Shown: positions 1 to 7,717 of the stretch, one piece after another | Numbering within the stretch: the first letter of the stretch is position 1 | Layout: each line of letters starts with the position of its first letter | DNA from: Myxococcus stipitatus | GTDB lineage: Bacteria; Myxococcota; Myxococcia; Myxococcales; Myxococcaceae | NCBI RefSeq assembly: GCF_037414475.1 | Contig: NZ_CP147913.1 | Coordinates: 8,814,501 to 8,878,500, forward strand | DNA: 64,000 nt | Direction: 5' to 3' | The notes under the pieces: model-generated | Told to the model about the DNA's origin: nothing | Seen by the model: only the letters and a program-made list of their open reading frames with translations | Database searches by the model: none | Position numbers and translations under genes: made by a program

Positions 1-144
1 ACTTTCGAGCTGGCCCTCGAACTGGCGCCCGCATACGTCGAGGCGGCCAAGGCCCTGGCCGAGGTCTGGGAGCACCTGGGAGACACCGCCCAGAGGGACC
101 ACTACACGCAGCTCGCCTCGCGGCTGCGTCCCAAGGGCGCCTGA
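1..144 (+). CDS. C-terminal end of a TPR-like protein (partial)
   Basis: An open frame runs in from the window edge and stops at TGA 142-144, giving 47 residues. The residues (AYVEAAKALAEVWEHLGD, then RDHYTQLASRLRPKGA) have the alternating small and aromatic pattern of the helix pair of a tetratricopeptide repeat, with a short basic tail. TPR proteins are protein-interaction scaffolds; no specific role can be assigned from this fragment. The start lies outside the window. The next gene on this strand starts 174 bases later, so they are probably separate units. Confidence 0.55.
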   Translation, partial: TFELALELAPAYVEAAKALAEVWEHLGDTAQRDHYTQLASRLRPKGA

Positions 145-290
145 GCAGGCGGCCCGCTGGAGGCTCGATGCGCTCCTCGCCGCGGCTCCGGCCCAGACCG
201 CGGCGGTCCACTCCGGATGCGCGGACGCATTCCAGGGACCCCGTTGTTACACTGCGCGCGGCGATTCCGCGCTAGCACATTAATTCGACA

Positions 291-304
291 AGACAGACCT
301 GTCT
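291..304. promoter_or_regulatory. Hyphenated palindrome in the DAHP synthase leader
   Basis: AGACAG-AC-CTGTCT is a perfect 6+6 inverted repeat with a 2-base spacer. It ends just before the ribosome-binding site (GGAGA, 305-309) of the gene starting at 319. The position would suit a repressor operator or a small RNA hairpin limiting translation. No regulator is known to me for this site. Confidence 0.35.
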
Positions 305-318
305 GGAGAACCCTGAAG

Positions 319-1437
319 ATGATCGTCATGCTCGAGCCGGACTCCCCCGAGTCCGTGGTATCCGCCGTCCTTCAAGTCGCGTCGCAGTACAAGGGCGTGA
401 CGCCGCGGCCCCATGTCATCGAGGGCTCGGAGTACACCGTCACGGAGATCTACCTGCTGGGCTCCACGGCGCAGGTGCCGACGGAGGCCTTCGAGCAGAT
501 TCCGGGCGTGCGCCAGGTGGTGCGCGTCTCCCAGAAGTACCGCGTCATCGGCCGGCACAAGGGCCAGCGGACGTCGACGGGCTTCGAGTACAACGGTGTC
601 ACCTTCGACGAGCGCAGCGTGCAGGTGTTCGCCGGGCTGTGCGCGGTGGACACGAAGGAGAACGTGGAGGCGATGATGGCGGCGCTGGAGCGCTGCGACA
701 TCCGCACCACGCGCATGGGCGCGTACAAGCCCCGCACCAACCCCTACGAGTTCCAGGGCCTGGGCGCCGCGTGCCTCCCGTGGGTGTTCGAGTCGGCGGG
801 CCGGCACGGCATCAAGGTCGTCGCCATGGAGGTGACGCACCCTCGCCACATCGACGAGATTCGCGACGCGCTGGAGCGCTCCGGCAACGCCACGGGCGTC
901 ATGCTGCAGGTGGGCACGCGCAACGCGCAGAACTTCGAGCTGCTCAAGTCCATTGGACAGCAGCGCGTCTTCCCCGTGCTCTTCAAGCGCGGCATGGGCA
1001 TCACGCTGGAGGAGTCGCTCAACGCCTGCGAGTACATCGCGAGCGAGGGCAACCCGAAAATCGTCTTCTGCCTCCGCGGCGTGAAGACGCACCTGGGCGA
1101 CCCGCACCGGAACATGGTGGACTTCGCGCACGTGCCGGTGGTGCGCCGCCTCACCCGCATGCCGGTGTGCGTGGACCCGTCGCACGCCATTGGCCGGCCG
1201 GACGCTCCGCCGGATGGCCTGCCGGACATCTTCCACTCCATTGGCCAGGGCCTCATCGCGGGCGCGTCCATGGTGCTGGTGGACTTCCACCCGAACCCGG
1301 AAGCGGCGCTGTGTGACGGTCCGCAGGCGCTGCGGCTGGAGCAGCTCGCCGCGCTCCAGCGCTACACGCAGATTGTCCGCGAGGCGTACGTGGCCGTCGT
1401 GAAGAACGGCGACGGAAGCCAGCCCACCCCGGCGTAG
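319..1437 (+). CDS. aroF: 3-deoxy-7-phosphoheptulonate (DAHP) synthase, type I-beta
   Basis: 372 residues. This family condenses phosphoenolpyruvate with erythrose-4-phosphate, the first step of the shikimate pathway, in the cytoplasm. Residues 1-75 form the ferredoxin-like (ACT-like) regulatory domain seen in Thermotoga-type enzymes. The TIM barrel follows, with RTNPYEFQGLG, LQVGTRNAQNFELL and PVCVDPSHAIGRPD, the last a PEP/metal-binding signature. An oddity is FCLRG where most relatives have CERG: the metal-ligand Cys is kept but the next Glu is Leu. The ATG at 319 is preferred because GGAGA lies 9 bases upstream; an in-frame ATG at 217 would add 34 Arg-rich residues without family similarity. 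The convergent neighbours are prephenate dehydratases, so both sides of this junction serve aromatic amino acid synthesis. Confidence in the family is high; exact activity is slightly less sure because of the CLRG change. Confidence 0.87.
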   Translation: MIVMLEPDSPESVVSAVLQVASQYKGVTPRPHVIEGSEYTVTEIYLLGSTAQVPTEAFEQIPGVRQVVRVSQKYRVIGRHKGQRTSTGFEYNGVTFDERSVQVFAGLCAVDTKENVEAMMAALERCDIRTTRMGAYKPRTNPYEFQGLGAACLPWVFESAGRHGIKVVAMEVTHPRHIDEIRDALERSGNATGVMLQVGTRNAQNFELLKSIGQQRVFPVLFKRGMGITLEESLNACEYIASEGNPKIVFCLRGVKTHLGDPHRNMVDFAHVPVVRRLTRMPVCVDPSHAIGRPDAPPDGLPDIFHSIGQGLIAGASMVLVDFHPNPEAALCDGPQALRLEQLAALQRYTQIVREAYVAVVKNGDGSQPTPA

Positions 1438-1455
1438 CCGCGCTCAGGCTACGCC
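1431..1455. terminator. Bidirectional hairpin covering both convergent stop codons
   Basis: GGCGTAGCC (1431-1439), a 7-base loop and GGCTACGCC (1447-1455) form a perfect 9-bp stem. The TAG stop of the DAHP synthase gene lies in the left arm, and the TGA of the minus-strand prephenate dehydratase lies in the loop. Only 6 bases separate the two genes, so this hairpin is the only obvious terminator for both. Confidence 0.6.
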
Positions 1456-2268
1456 GTAGCTGCCGAGGACCCGCAGGGTGATGCAGGCCGCTTGAGCGGC
1501 CTCCACCGCCTCACGCACCCGCGGGTCCTCCAGCGCGCCGTCCACGTCCAGGCACCAGACGTACTCCCACGCGCGGCGCTGGGGCCGGGACTCCAGTCGC
1601 GACACCTCCAGCCCGCGCCCGGAGAACGCCCCCAGCACTCGGTACAGCGCGCCGGACTCGTTCTGCACGGTGAAGGCGAGCGCCGTCTTCCTGCGCTTCC
1701 ACTCGCGCGGCGGCGCGACGCCCAACGTGACGAAGCGCGTGTAGTTGTCCGGCGAATCCTCCACGCCTTCCTCGAGCACCGTCAGCCCGTACAGCTCCGC
1801 GGAGGCGCGGCTGGCGATGGCGGCCGTGCGCGCTGGAGTCTCCTCGGCGACCTTGCGCGCGGCGATGGCGGTGTTGGCCTCGGGGATGGGCTGGATGCCA
1901 CGCCGCCGCAGGTAGCCCGCGCACTGAGCCAGGGCCTGGGGGTGCGACAGCGCGCGCTCGATGTCCACCAGCGCGAGGCCCGGCGGCGCGACGAGGCAAT
2001 GGCGGATGCGCAGCGACATCTCGCCGGTGATGGGCACGTCGTGCTCCAACAGCAGGTCCACGTTCTCCGCGACCGGCCCTCCCAGCGAGCTCTCCACGGG
2101 GACCACGCCACCGTCCACGCGGCCCTCGGCCACGGCCTCGAACACGGCGCGGAAGGTGGGGCAGGGGACGGCCTCGACGCCGGGGCCGTACAGCGCGCGC
2201 AGCGCCTCTTCTCCATAGGCGCCACGCTCACCCTGGAAGGCGATGCGGCGCGGGGACGACTCAGCCAT
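1444..2268 (-). CDS. Prephenate dehydratase with ACT domain (stand-alone)
   Basis: 274 residues. It should convert prephenate to phenylpyruvate, the committed step to phenylalanine. The N-terminal half has FQGERGAYGEEA, VVPVESSLGG and the DNYTRF segment carrying the catalytic Thr. The C-terminal ~75 residues are an ACT domain with ESRP, the usual phenylalanine-binding element. No chorismate mutase domain is present, unlike the gene just upstream. The start at 2268 is preferred: GAGGGGAG precedes it, and ATGGCTGA overlaps the upstream stop, implying translational coupling. An ATG at 2289 would overlap the upstream gene by 29 bases. It is the last gene of the operon GNAT, CM-PDT, PDT. Having two dehydratases in tandem is unusual; one may be specialised or regulatory. 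Confidence 0.88.
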   Translation of the reverse strand: MAESSPRRIAFQGERGAYGEEALRALYGPGVEAVPCPTFRAVFEAVAEGRVDGGVVPVESSLGGPVAENVDLLLEHDVPITGEMSLRIRHCLVAPPGLALVDIERALSHPQALAQCAGYLRRRGIQPIPEANTAIAARKVAEETPARTAAIASRASAELYGLTVLEEGVEDSPDNYTRFVTLGVAPPREWKRRKTALAFTVQNESGALYRVLGAFSGRGLEVSRLESRPQRRAWEYVWCLDVDGALEDPRVREAVEAAQAACITLRVLGSYGVA

Positions 2269-3400
2269 GGCTCCCCTCGGCTCGGGCATAGGTGCCCAGC
2301 ACTCGCAGGAAGGAGGTCAGCGGACGGATGTCCTCGATTGCGGCCGTCAGCGGCGCGGAGGCGGCGTGGCCCTCCACGTCCACGTAGAAGCGGTACTGCC
2401 ACGGGCTGCCCGGAATCGGCCGCGACTCCAGCTTGCTCAGGTTGACGCCGCGCAAGGTGAGCCGCTGGAGCATCTCCCCCAGCGTGCCCGGCTTGTGCTC
2501 CAGCACCATGAGCAGCGACGTCTTGCACGGCGCCTCGGGGGAGAGCGGCGTGGCCTCGCGGCCCACCTCGACGAAGCGCGTGTAGTCGGACTCGGGCTGG
2601 AGCTCGCGCGCCAACACCTCCAGGCCGAAGCGCTGCGCGGCCGTCTCGCTGGCGATGGCGGCGACCGTCGGGTCATTGCGCTCGCGCACCTTCTGCGCCG
2701 CGCCGCCGGTGTCCACGTCCGGCACGGCCCGCGCCCACGGCAGCTTCTCGCGGAGGAACGTCTCGCACTGGGCCAGGGCCTGGGGATGGGAGAACACCTC
2801 GCGCAGTCCCTCCAGCTTCGCGCCCGGCAGGCCCAGGAGCCGGTGGTCCACCTGGCTCACCAGCTCCGCGGTGATGACCACGCCCCCCTCGGCCAGCAAG
2901 TCGTACGTCTCGTTCATGCTGCCCGCGGTGGTGTTCTCGATGGGCAGGAGCGCCAGGTCCTGCTCGCCGCGCCGCAGCGCCTCCACCACCTCGCGCGAGT
3001 GGTCGAACCCGGTGAGCAGCACGCCCCCGGCGCGTCCCGCGTAGAGGCGGCGCGCGGCCAGGTGGCTGTAGGAGCCCTCGACGCCCGGATAGCCCACGCG
3101 CAACGGCGTGGTGTCCTGCCGGGTGACGAGCGCCTGTTGGCGCGCCACCGACATGTCGATGACCAGGCGCCAGATGCGCTCCACCTCGTGAGGGTCCAAC
3201 CCGTGCTCGGCGGCGCGCGTGCGGATGCGCCGCAAGAGCAGGTCTTCCCGCCGCTGGTCCCGCAGGGGCGCCGCCGCGGCCAGCTTGGAGCGGGCCACGT
3301 CGTCCGCCAGGTCCATGCGGCGGCGCAGGGCGTCGAGAATCTCCTCGTCGACGGCCTCGATGGCATCGCGCAACGCGCCCAGGTCCAGCGGGGAAGTCAT
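2261..3400 (-). CDS. pheA: Bifunctional chorismate mutase/prephenate dehydratase (P-protein)
   Basis: 379 residues in three domains. Residues 1-90 are an AroQ-type chorismate mutase helix bundle (LRDAIEAVDEEILDALRRRM). Residues ~100-285 are prephenate dehydratase with LLPIENTTAGS and SDYTRF (catalytic Thr). Residues ~295-379 are an ACT domain with LESRP. The protein takes chorismate to phenylpyruvate, and the ACT domain usually gives phenylalanine feedback inhibition. The start at 3400 has AAGGAG about 10 bases upstream, and its ATG overlaps the stop of the upstream GNAT gene as ATGA. It overlaps the following prephenate dehydratase by 8 bases, so the three genes form a tightly coupled operon read away from the sigma-factor gene. 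Confidence 0.92.
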   Translation of the reverse strand: MTSPLDLGALRDAIEAVDEEILDALRRRMDLADDVARSKLAAAAPLRDQRREDLLLRRIRTRAAEHGLDPHEVERIWRLVIDMSVARQQALVTRQDTTPLRVGYPGVEGSYSHLAARRLYAGRAGGVLLTGFDHSREVVEALRRGEQDLALLPIENTTAGSMNETYDLLAEGGVVITAELVSQVDHRLLGLPGAKLEGLREVFSHPQALAQCETFLREKLPWARAVPDVDTGGAAQKVRERNDPTVAAIASETAAQRFGLEVLARELQPESDYTRFVEVGREATPLSPEAPCKTSLLMVLEHKPGTLGEMLQRLTLRGVNLSKLESRPIPGSPWQYRFYVDVEGHAASAPLTAAIEDIRPLTSFLRVLGTYARAEGSHG

Positions 3401-3897
3401 CGCGCGGACTCCTTCAGCTCTCGCGACATGAGGTGGTGGGGACCGATTCCGGGCAACTCGAACACGTCCCCGTGTTGGATGAACCCCAGGGAGCGGTAGA
3501 AGCCCGACGCCGTCGCGCGGGCGTTGCACCACACCTGCGTGCCCCGGTGCTCCAGGGCGTGGTCCATGCAAGCCTTCAACAAGGCCGCGCCCAGGCCCTG
3601 GCCCTGCCGCCCTTGCTCCACGGCCATGCCGCGCAACCGCCAGGCGGTGATGGCCTTCAATGCGTAGGGAGGGGGCTCCCGGTACAGTGACGCCACACCG
3701 AGCAGGCGGCCTTCCGAGTACAGGCCGAGATGGAGGGTGTCCTGGTCATCATCTCCTGGATAGACGACGGCCTCGGGAGGCTGGTGGGGGCGCAGGACGG
3801 CCCGGCGCAGCCCGCGCGTCTCTGCGGCTGGAATCCGGCGGATGTCTGGAGTGCTCACGGCGCGAGTATGCCGTTTTAGGCGCTGGTGCGTCCTCAT
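3397..3897 (-). CDS. GNAT-family N-acetyltransferase
   Basis: 166 residues from ATG 3897, or 153 from a GTG at 3858. The central RLRGMAVEQGRQGQGLGAAL matches GNAT motif A, where Q/R-x-x-G-x-G/A binds the pyrophosphate of acetyl-CoA. The later CNARATASGFYRSLGF is the typical motif B region. GNAT enzymes transfer an acetyl group to an amine, but the substrate cannot be told. It is the first gene of the phenylalanine operon and overlaps pheA by 4 bases (ATGA); the coupling may be only for co-expression. Neither candidate start has a strong ribosome-binding site, so the N-terminus is uncertain. Confidence 0.8.
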   Translation of the reverse strand: MRTHQRLKRHTRAVSTPDIRRIPAAETRGLRRAVLRPHQPPEAVVYPGDDDQDTLHLGLYSEGRLLGVASLYREPPPYALKAITAWRLRGMAVEQGRQGQGLGAALLKACMDHALEHRGTQVWCNARATASGFYRSLGFIQHGDVFELPGIGPHHLMSRELKESAR

Positions 3898-3929
3898 TCC
3901 GTGAAGGCAGACGGGGAGGTCGTTTCACC

Positions 3930-4484
3930 GTGAAGGGTACCGCCATCCTAGAGGAGCCCGGAAGTCCAGCGCGCCCGCTGGATGCGATGGCTTTCGATGC
4001 CCTCCTCGAGGCGGAACAAGGCGCGTTGTCGAGGTTGGCGAGACGACTGGTGTGGGACGGTGAGGAGGCCAGGGACCTGGTGCAAGCGTCCCTGGCTGAT
4101 GCCTACGAGAAGCGGCATTTGCTGAGGGACGTGAAGGCGGGCCCGGCGTGGTTGAGGCGCATCCTGGTGTCCCGCGCGATGGGGCACCTGCGGCGGCGGA
4201 GGGTGTGGAGCCTGATTCGTGACGCGCTGAACGGAGGCTCCGCGCTGGAGCCGTCACCGGAGGAGCGCTTCGAGGACGTGGAGCGCTGGAGGGCCCTGGG
4301 CCGCGCGGTGCGAGCGCTCCCCGCGCAACAGGCCACGGCCTTCACGCTTCGCTACCTGGAGGGATTGGACCTGGATTCCATCGCGGAGGCCATGGGCATT
4401 GGCCGAGGCACCGTGCGCATCCACCTGTACCGCGCGCTCAAGAAGCTCAAGGCCGACGAGGCCCTTGAAGGAGAGATGTCATGA
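3930..4484 (+). CDS. ECF-family RNA polymerase sigma factor
   Basis: 184 residues from GTG 3930, chosen because GGGGAGGT lies 9 bases upstream. Region 2 (residues ~20-85) includes ALSRLARRLVWDGEEARDLVQ, the core-binding and -10 recognition part. Region 4 (~125-180) has LPAQQATAFTLRYLEGLD and the helix-turn-helix DSIAEAMGIGRGTVRIHLYR, which reads the -35 element. The linker is short and there is no region 1.1, as expected for ECF factors. Its stop overlaps the next gene by ATGA (4481-4484). That gene encodes a membrane anti-sigma factor, which should hold this sigma inactive until an envelope signal arrives. Confidence 0.9.
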   Translation: MKGTAILEEPGSPARPLDAMAFDALLEAEQGALSRLARRLVWDGEEARDLVQASLADAYEKRHLLRDVKAGPAWLRRILVSRAMGHLRRRRVWSLIRDALNGGSALEPSPEERFEDVERWRALGRAVRALPAQQATAFTLRYLEGLDLDSIAEAMGIGRGTVRIHLYRALKKLKADEALEGEMS

Positions 4485-5083
4485 GATGCCACGAGGTGGC
4501 CGATGCCCTCCTGGAGAACTCGCCGCCGTGGCCGTTGGCGGTGCGGGCTCACCTGGACGGCTGCGAGGACTGCCGCTCGCTGGCGTCCGCCCACACCGCC
4601 GCCGCCGCGCTGCGGCCGCCCCTGCCGCCGCCATGTCCTCGCGTCTCGCGCGAGGCGGTGCTGGGGGAGGTGCGCCACCGGAAGGTGCGCCGCCGCGTCG
4701 CCGCGGGGGTGGTGGCCTCGCTGTGTGTCTGCTTTCTGACGTGGATGACCCGCCCCGTGGAGCCGGTGCCGGAGTCCAGCCCTCTTCTGGAGGCGCGGGT
4801 GGACCTGCCCGAGGAGGTTCGCCCGGCGTCGCCTCACGAGCTGAGCCTGCGAGGCGCGCCGCCGCACGAAGGCTTCGACGAGGACACACGCGGCTCGCTG
4901 TTGGTGCTGGTCGCGCAGGTGCGTGGCTACTCGCGCCGCGAGCTGGTCTACGGCGATGACACCTACAAGCCCTTCGGGATGCTGGCCGCCTGGCTGCGTC
5001 CCCCGGATTCCCGCGCGCTGGAAACACCGCCGTTCCGAACGGCGGTCATCCCTCTCATCCATTCCGAGGAGTTGATGCCATGA
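4481..5083 (+). CDS. Membrane-anchored zinc-binding anti-sigma factor
   Basis: 200 residues. The N-terminus MRCHEVADALLE with HLDGCEDC gives the His-x3-Cys-x2-Cys pattern of the ZAS anti-sigma domain. A single membrane segment lies around residues 72-91 (VAAGVVASLCVCFLTWM), after an Arg-rich stretch. The remaining ~110 residues should be periplasmic and match no domain I recognise. It overlaps the sigma gene by 4 bases and the next gene by 4 bases, the classic co-translated sigma/anti-sigma arrangement. It should bind the sigma factor at the inner membrane and release it on stress. Confidence 0.85.
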   Translation: MRCHEVADALLENSPPWPLAVRAHLDGCEDCRSLASAHTAAAALRPPLPPPCPRVSREAVLGEVRHRKVRRRVAAGVVASLCVCFLTWMTRPVEPVPESSPLLEARVDLPEEVRPASPHELSLRGAPPHEGFDEDTRGSLLVLVAQVRGYSRRELVYGDDTYKPFGMLAAWLRPPDSRALETPPFRTAVIPLIHSEELMP

Positions 5084-5661
5084 AGAAACCCATCGTCTCG
5101 CTGTGGGCGGCGTTGCTCGCGCCGCTCCTCTGGGCCTCGCCCGCCTCCGCGCAGGGAGAGCCCGAAGGTGTCGTCATCCACCGCATGCCCCCGGGGGCCA
5201 CCGCCGTCCATCTGGATTCGGTGGGGCCGGATGTCCTTCCGCCGCTCGGGCCGCTGCCCGCCGCCTCGTACGGGATTCCCCCATACCTGGCGGAGAAGCT
5301 CGGTATTCAGCGGGAGCTGTTGCAACGGATTCAAGACCTCACCTTCGACGCCAACGAGGCCCTCATCCCGCTGGAGGCGGACCTGAAGCGGGCGCAGCTC
5401 CAGCTCGAGCGGCTGCTTCGCGCGGACACAAGCGATGAGAGCGCCATCTTCAGACAAGTGGAGGAGGTGGGCCGCGCGGAGACGGCGGTGCGCCGCAACC
5501 GCCTGGGCTTGATGGTCCGCATCAAGCGCCTGCTGGGCCCCGAGCTCTGGCAGAAGGTGGAGGCGGAGATGGGGGTCTTGCGCATTCCCAAGGCCATGAG
5601 GGTTCTCAAGGGGCCCCCCGCGATGGGGGAGCCCATCAGCCCGACGCAGCGCAAGCCGTAG
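5080..5661 (+). CDS. Periplasmic Spy/CpxP/ZraP-like protein
   Basis: 193 residues with a clear signal peptide (basic MKK, hydrophobic core, cleavage near ASAQG at residue 25). The mature part has an all-helical segment (residues ~85-170) with EALIPLEADLKRAQLQLERLL and TAVRRNRLGLMVRIKRLL. This resembles the heavy-metal-resistance/Spy-type periplasmic chaperone fold. It overlaps the anti-sigma gene by 4 bases. In known sigma/anti-sigma operons such a third gene is often a periplasmic sensor or chaperone that tunes the response; that role here is inferred from context and general shape only. Confidence 0.6.
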   Translation: MKKPIVSLWAALLAPLLWASPASAQGEPEGVVIHRMPPGATAVHLDSVGPDVLPPLGPLPAASYGIPPYLAEKLGIQRELLQRIQDLTFDANEALIPLEADLKRAQLQLERLLRADTSDESAIFRQVEEVGRAETAVRRNRLGLMVRIKRLLGPELWQKVEAEMGVLRIPKAMRVLKGPPAMGEPISPTQRKP

Positions 5662-5673
5662 CGTTCCGGACAG

Positions 5674-5724
5674 ACGCGGGCCCATTCCATCCACCCCTCC
5701 AAGGCCACCGGAGTGGGCCCGCGT
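5674..5724. promoter_or_regulatory. Perfect 11-bp inverted repeat before the permease gene
   Basis: ACGCGGGCCCA (5674-5684) and TGGGCCCGCGT (5714-5724) are exact inverted copies around a 29-base loop. The right arm ends 11 bases before the permease ATG at 5736. It could terminate the sigma operon, act as a dimeric-repressor site, or fold in the permease mRNA. Confidence 0.45.
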
Positions 5725-5735
5725 ATCCTGACGCC

Positions 5736-7217
5736 ATGGCCAACCCACGGGACGCCAAGCGTCAGCTCGAGGAGGACGCCGCCCAGCTCGAACGGCTGGG
5801 ATATGCGCAGCAGCTCCTGCGCGGCATGGGCGGCTTCTCCAACTTCGCGGTCTCCTTCTCCATCATCTCCATCCTCACCGGCGCCGTGACGCTGTACGGC
5901 CATGGCCTGCGCTTCGGGGGGCCGCTGGTGATGGGGGTGGGCTGGCCGCTGGTGGCGGTGATGACGCTGGCGGTGGCGGCGAGCCTCGCGCAGCTCGCGT
6001 CCTCCTTTCCCACCGCGGGCGCGCTCTACCACTGGGCCGCGATGCTCGGCGGACCCCGGGTGGGCTTCTTCACCGCGTGGTTGAACACGCTGGGCCAGTT
6101 CGCCATCACCGCGGGCATCGACTACGGGCTGGCCGAGTTCCTCTCGGACATGCTCGTGGGCTCTCGCGAACGCTCCACCGTGTTGCCGCTCTACGCGGCC
6201 ATCCTCCTGTCCCACGCGGTGCTCAATCACGTGGGCGTGCGCGTGGTCGCCTGGCTCAACGACTTCTCGGCCTGGTACCACGTCGTGGGCGTGGCCGTGC
6301 TCATCGGCGCGCTCGCGGCCTTCGCGCCCAAGCAGGACGCGGCCTTCCTGCTGACGCGCTTCAGCTCGGAGACTCCGCTGTATGCCTATGGCTTCCTCAT
6401 CGGCCTGTTGCAGGCGCAGTGGACCTTCACCGGCTACGACGCCAGCGCCCATGTCTCCGAGGAGACGAGAGACCCCACGCGCAACGCCCCCTGGGGCATC
6501 TTCCTGTCCGTGGCCGTCAGCGCGGTGGCGGGCTACCTGCTGCTCGGCGCGGTGACCCTGGCCATCCGGGACCTGCCGGCCACCGCCGCCGCCGCCAATC
6601 CCTTCCTGCACGTGCTGACGCAAGCGCTGGGGCCGGCGCTCGGGGGCGCGCTGGTCTGGGTGGCCATTGGCGCCATGTGGTTTTGTGGACTGTCCTCGGT
6701 GACGTCCAACTCGCGCATGCTGTTCGCCTTCGCGCGCGACAACGGGCTGCCCGCCTCGAAGTGGCTCTCACGGGTGTCGCCGCGCTTCCAGAGTCCCGCC
6801 GTGGCGGTCTGGGTGTCGGCGGCCGCGGCGCTCGTGGTGGCGCTGTGGAGCCAGGCGTACGCGGCCATGGTGGCGCTGAGCACGTTGGCGCTCTACGCGT
6901 CATATGCCTTGCCCATCTGGGTGGGCTTCCGCGCGCGGCGCGCGGGGACGTGGTCTCACCGAGGGCCGTGGGATTTGGGCCGCGCGTCGGCGTGGGTCAA
7001 CGCGGTGGCGCTGGGCTGGTGCGCGGTGGTGATGGTGCTCTTCGTGCTGCCGCCCAACCAGCTCGCCGGCTACACCTTCGCCGGCGCGCTGGGGTTGCTG
7101 GGGCTCTACTGGGGCCTCGTCCAGCGGCACACCTTCACGGGGCCTCGCGTGACGCTGCTCCGGCCTCCGGTGGCCGCGGCTACTTCGGAAGCGTCGCCTT
7201 CCCCATCTTCAGGATGA
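5736..7217 (+). CDS. APC-superfamily amino acid permease
   Basis: 493 residues with about 12 hydrophobic segments. The opening GGFSNFAVSFSIISILTG is the conserved first-helix motif of the GABA/choline-type (ACT) branch of the amino acid-polyamine-organocation transporters. PTAGALYHWAAMLGG and GYDASAHVSEETRDP are further family blocks. It should import an amino acid or related amine across the inner membrane; the substrate is not predictable. No Shine-Dalgarno sequence sits at normal spacing before ATG 5736, and the last perfect inverted repeat arm ends 11 bases upstream, so translation may be structure-controlled. Its 3' end overlaps the convergent EVE-domain gene by 38 bases. Confidence 0.88.
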   Translation: MANPRDAKRQLEEDAAQLERLGYAQQLLRGMGGFSNFAVSFSIISILTGAVTLYGHGLRFGGPLVMGVGWPLVAVMTLAVAASLAQLASSFPTAGALYHWAAMLGGPRVGFFTAWLNTLGQFAITAGIDYGLAEFLSDMLVGSRERSTVLPLYAAILLSHAVLNHVGVRVVAWLNDFSAWYHVVGVAVLIGALAAFAPKQDAAFLLTRFSSETPLYAYGFLIGLLQAQWTFTGYDASAHVSEETRDPTRNAPWGIFLSVAVSAVAGYLLLGAVTLAIRDLPATAAAANPFLHVLTQALGPALGGALVWVAIGAMWFCGLSSVTSNSRMLFAFARDNGLPASKWLSRVSPRFQSPAVAVWVSAAAALVVALWSQAYAAMVALSTLALYASYALPIWVGFRARRAGTWSHRGPWDLGRASAWVNAVALGWCAVVMVLFVLPPNQLAGYTFAGALGLLGLYWGLVQRHTFTGPRVTLLRPPVAAATSEASPSPSSG

Positions 7218-7608
7218 GCTTGAAGTGCTCGGCGGTGACAGGGGCGACACTGAGGCGGCTTCGGGTGATGAGGGGGAAATCCTTCAAGGCCGCGGTCGCC
7301 TTGACGGTGGCCAGGTCCACCGGCTGCTTGACGGGGATGACGGGGGCGACCTTCACCGAGGCCCAGTCCTCACCGGGCGCGGTGGAGTCCTCCGTCGCCA
7401 GGGTGAGGACCTTGGCCACGCCGACCACGGCCTTGCCCTCGTTGGAGTGGTAGAAGAGACACAGGTCTCCGGGCTTCATCGCCCGCAGGTTGTTGCGCGC
7501 CTCGAAGCTGCGGATGCCCGTCCACTCCGTCTGCTGGTCCTTCTCGAGCTGCGCGTACGCGTAGACCGAGGGCTCGCTCTTGATGAGCCAGTGCTGGGGT
7601 TTCGCCAT
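7180..7608 (-). CDS. EVE-domain protein
   Basis: 142 residues. It opens with MAKPQHWLIKSEPSVYAY, then WTGIRSFEARNNLRAMKPGD and CLFYHSNEGKAVVGVAKV. These are the hallmark blocks of the EVE domain (thymocyte nuclear protein 1-like), a PUA-related fold that reads modified bases in nucleic acid. The start at 7608 is set by family length. The 3' end runs 38 bases into the convergent permease gene, so the two proteins share antisense coding sequence. It is divergently placed from the SDR gene at 7718. The partner or modified base recognised is unknown. Confidence 0.88.
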   Translation of the reverse strand: MAKPQHWLIKSEPSVYAYAQLEKDQQTEWTGIRSFEARNNLRAMKPGDLCLFYHSNEGKAVVGVAKVLTLATEDSTAPGEDWASVKVAPVIPVKQPVDLATVKATAALKDFPLITRSRLSVAPVTAEHFKLILKMGKATLPK

Positions 7609-7717
7609 GGCCGCGCACCATAGAGCAGGACGCACCGGGTTGAGGTGAAATGCGCCGCCGGCGTGGCGGGCGGAGCGGCGAGTCGTTAGCAAGCGACACC
7701 ATTCCAAGAGGGAACTG

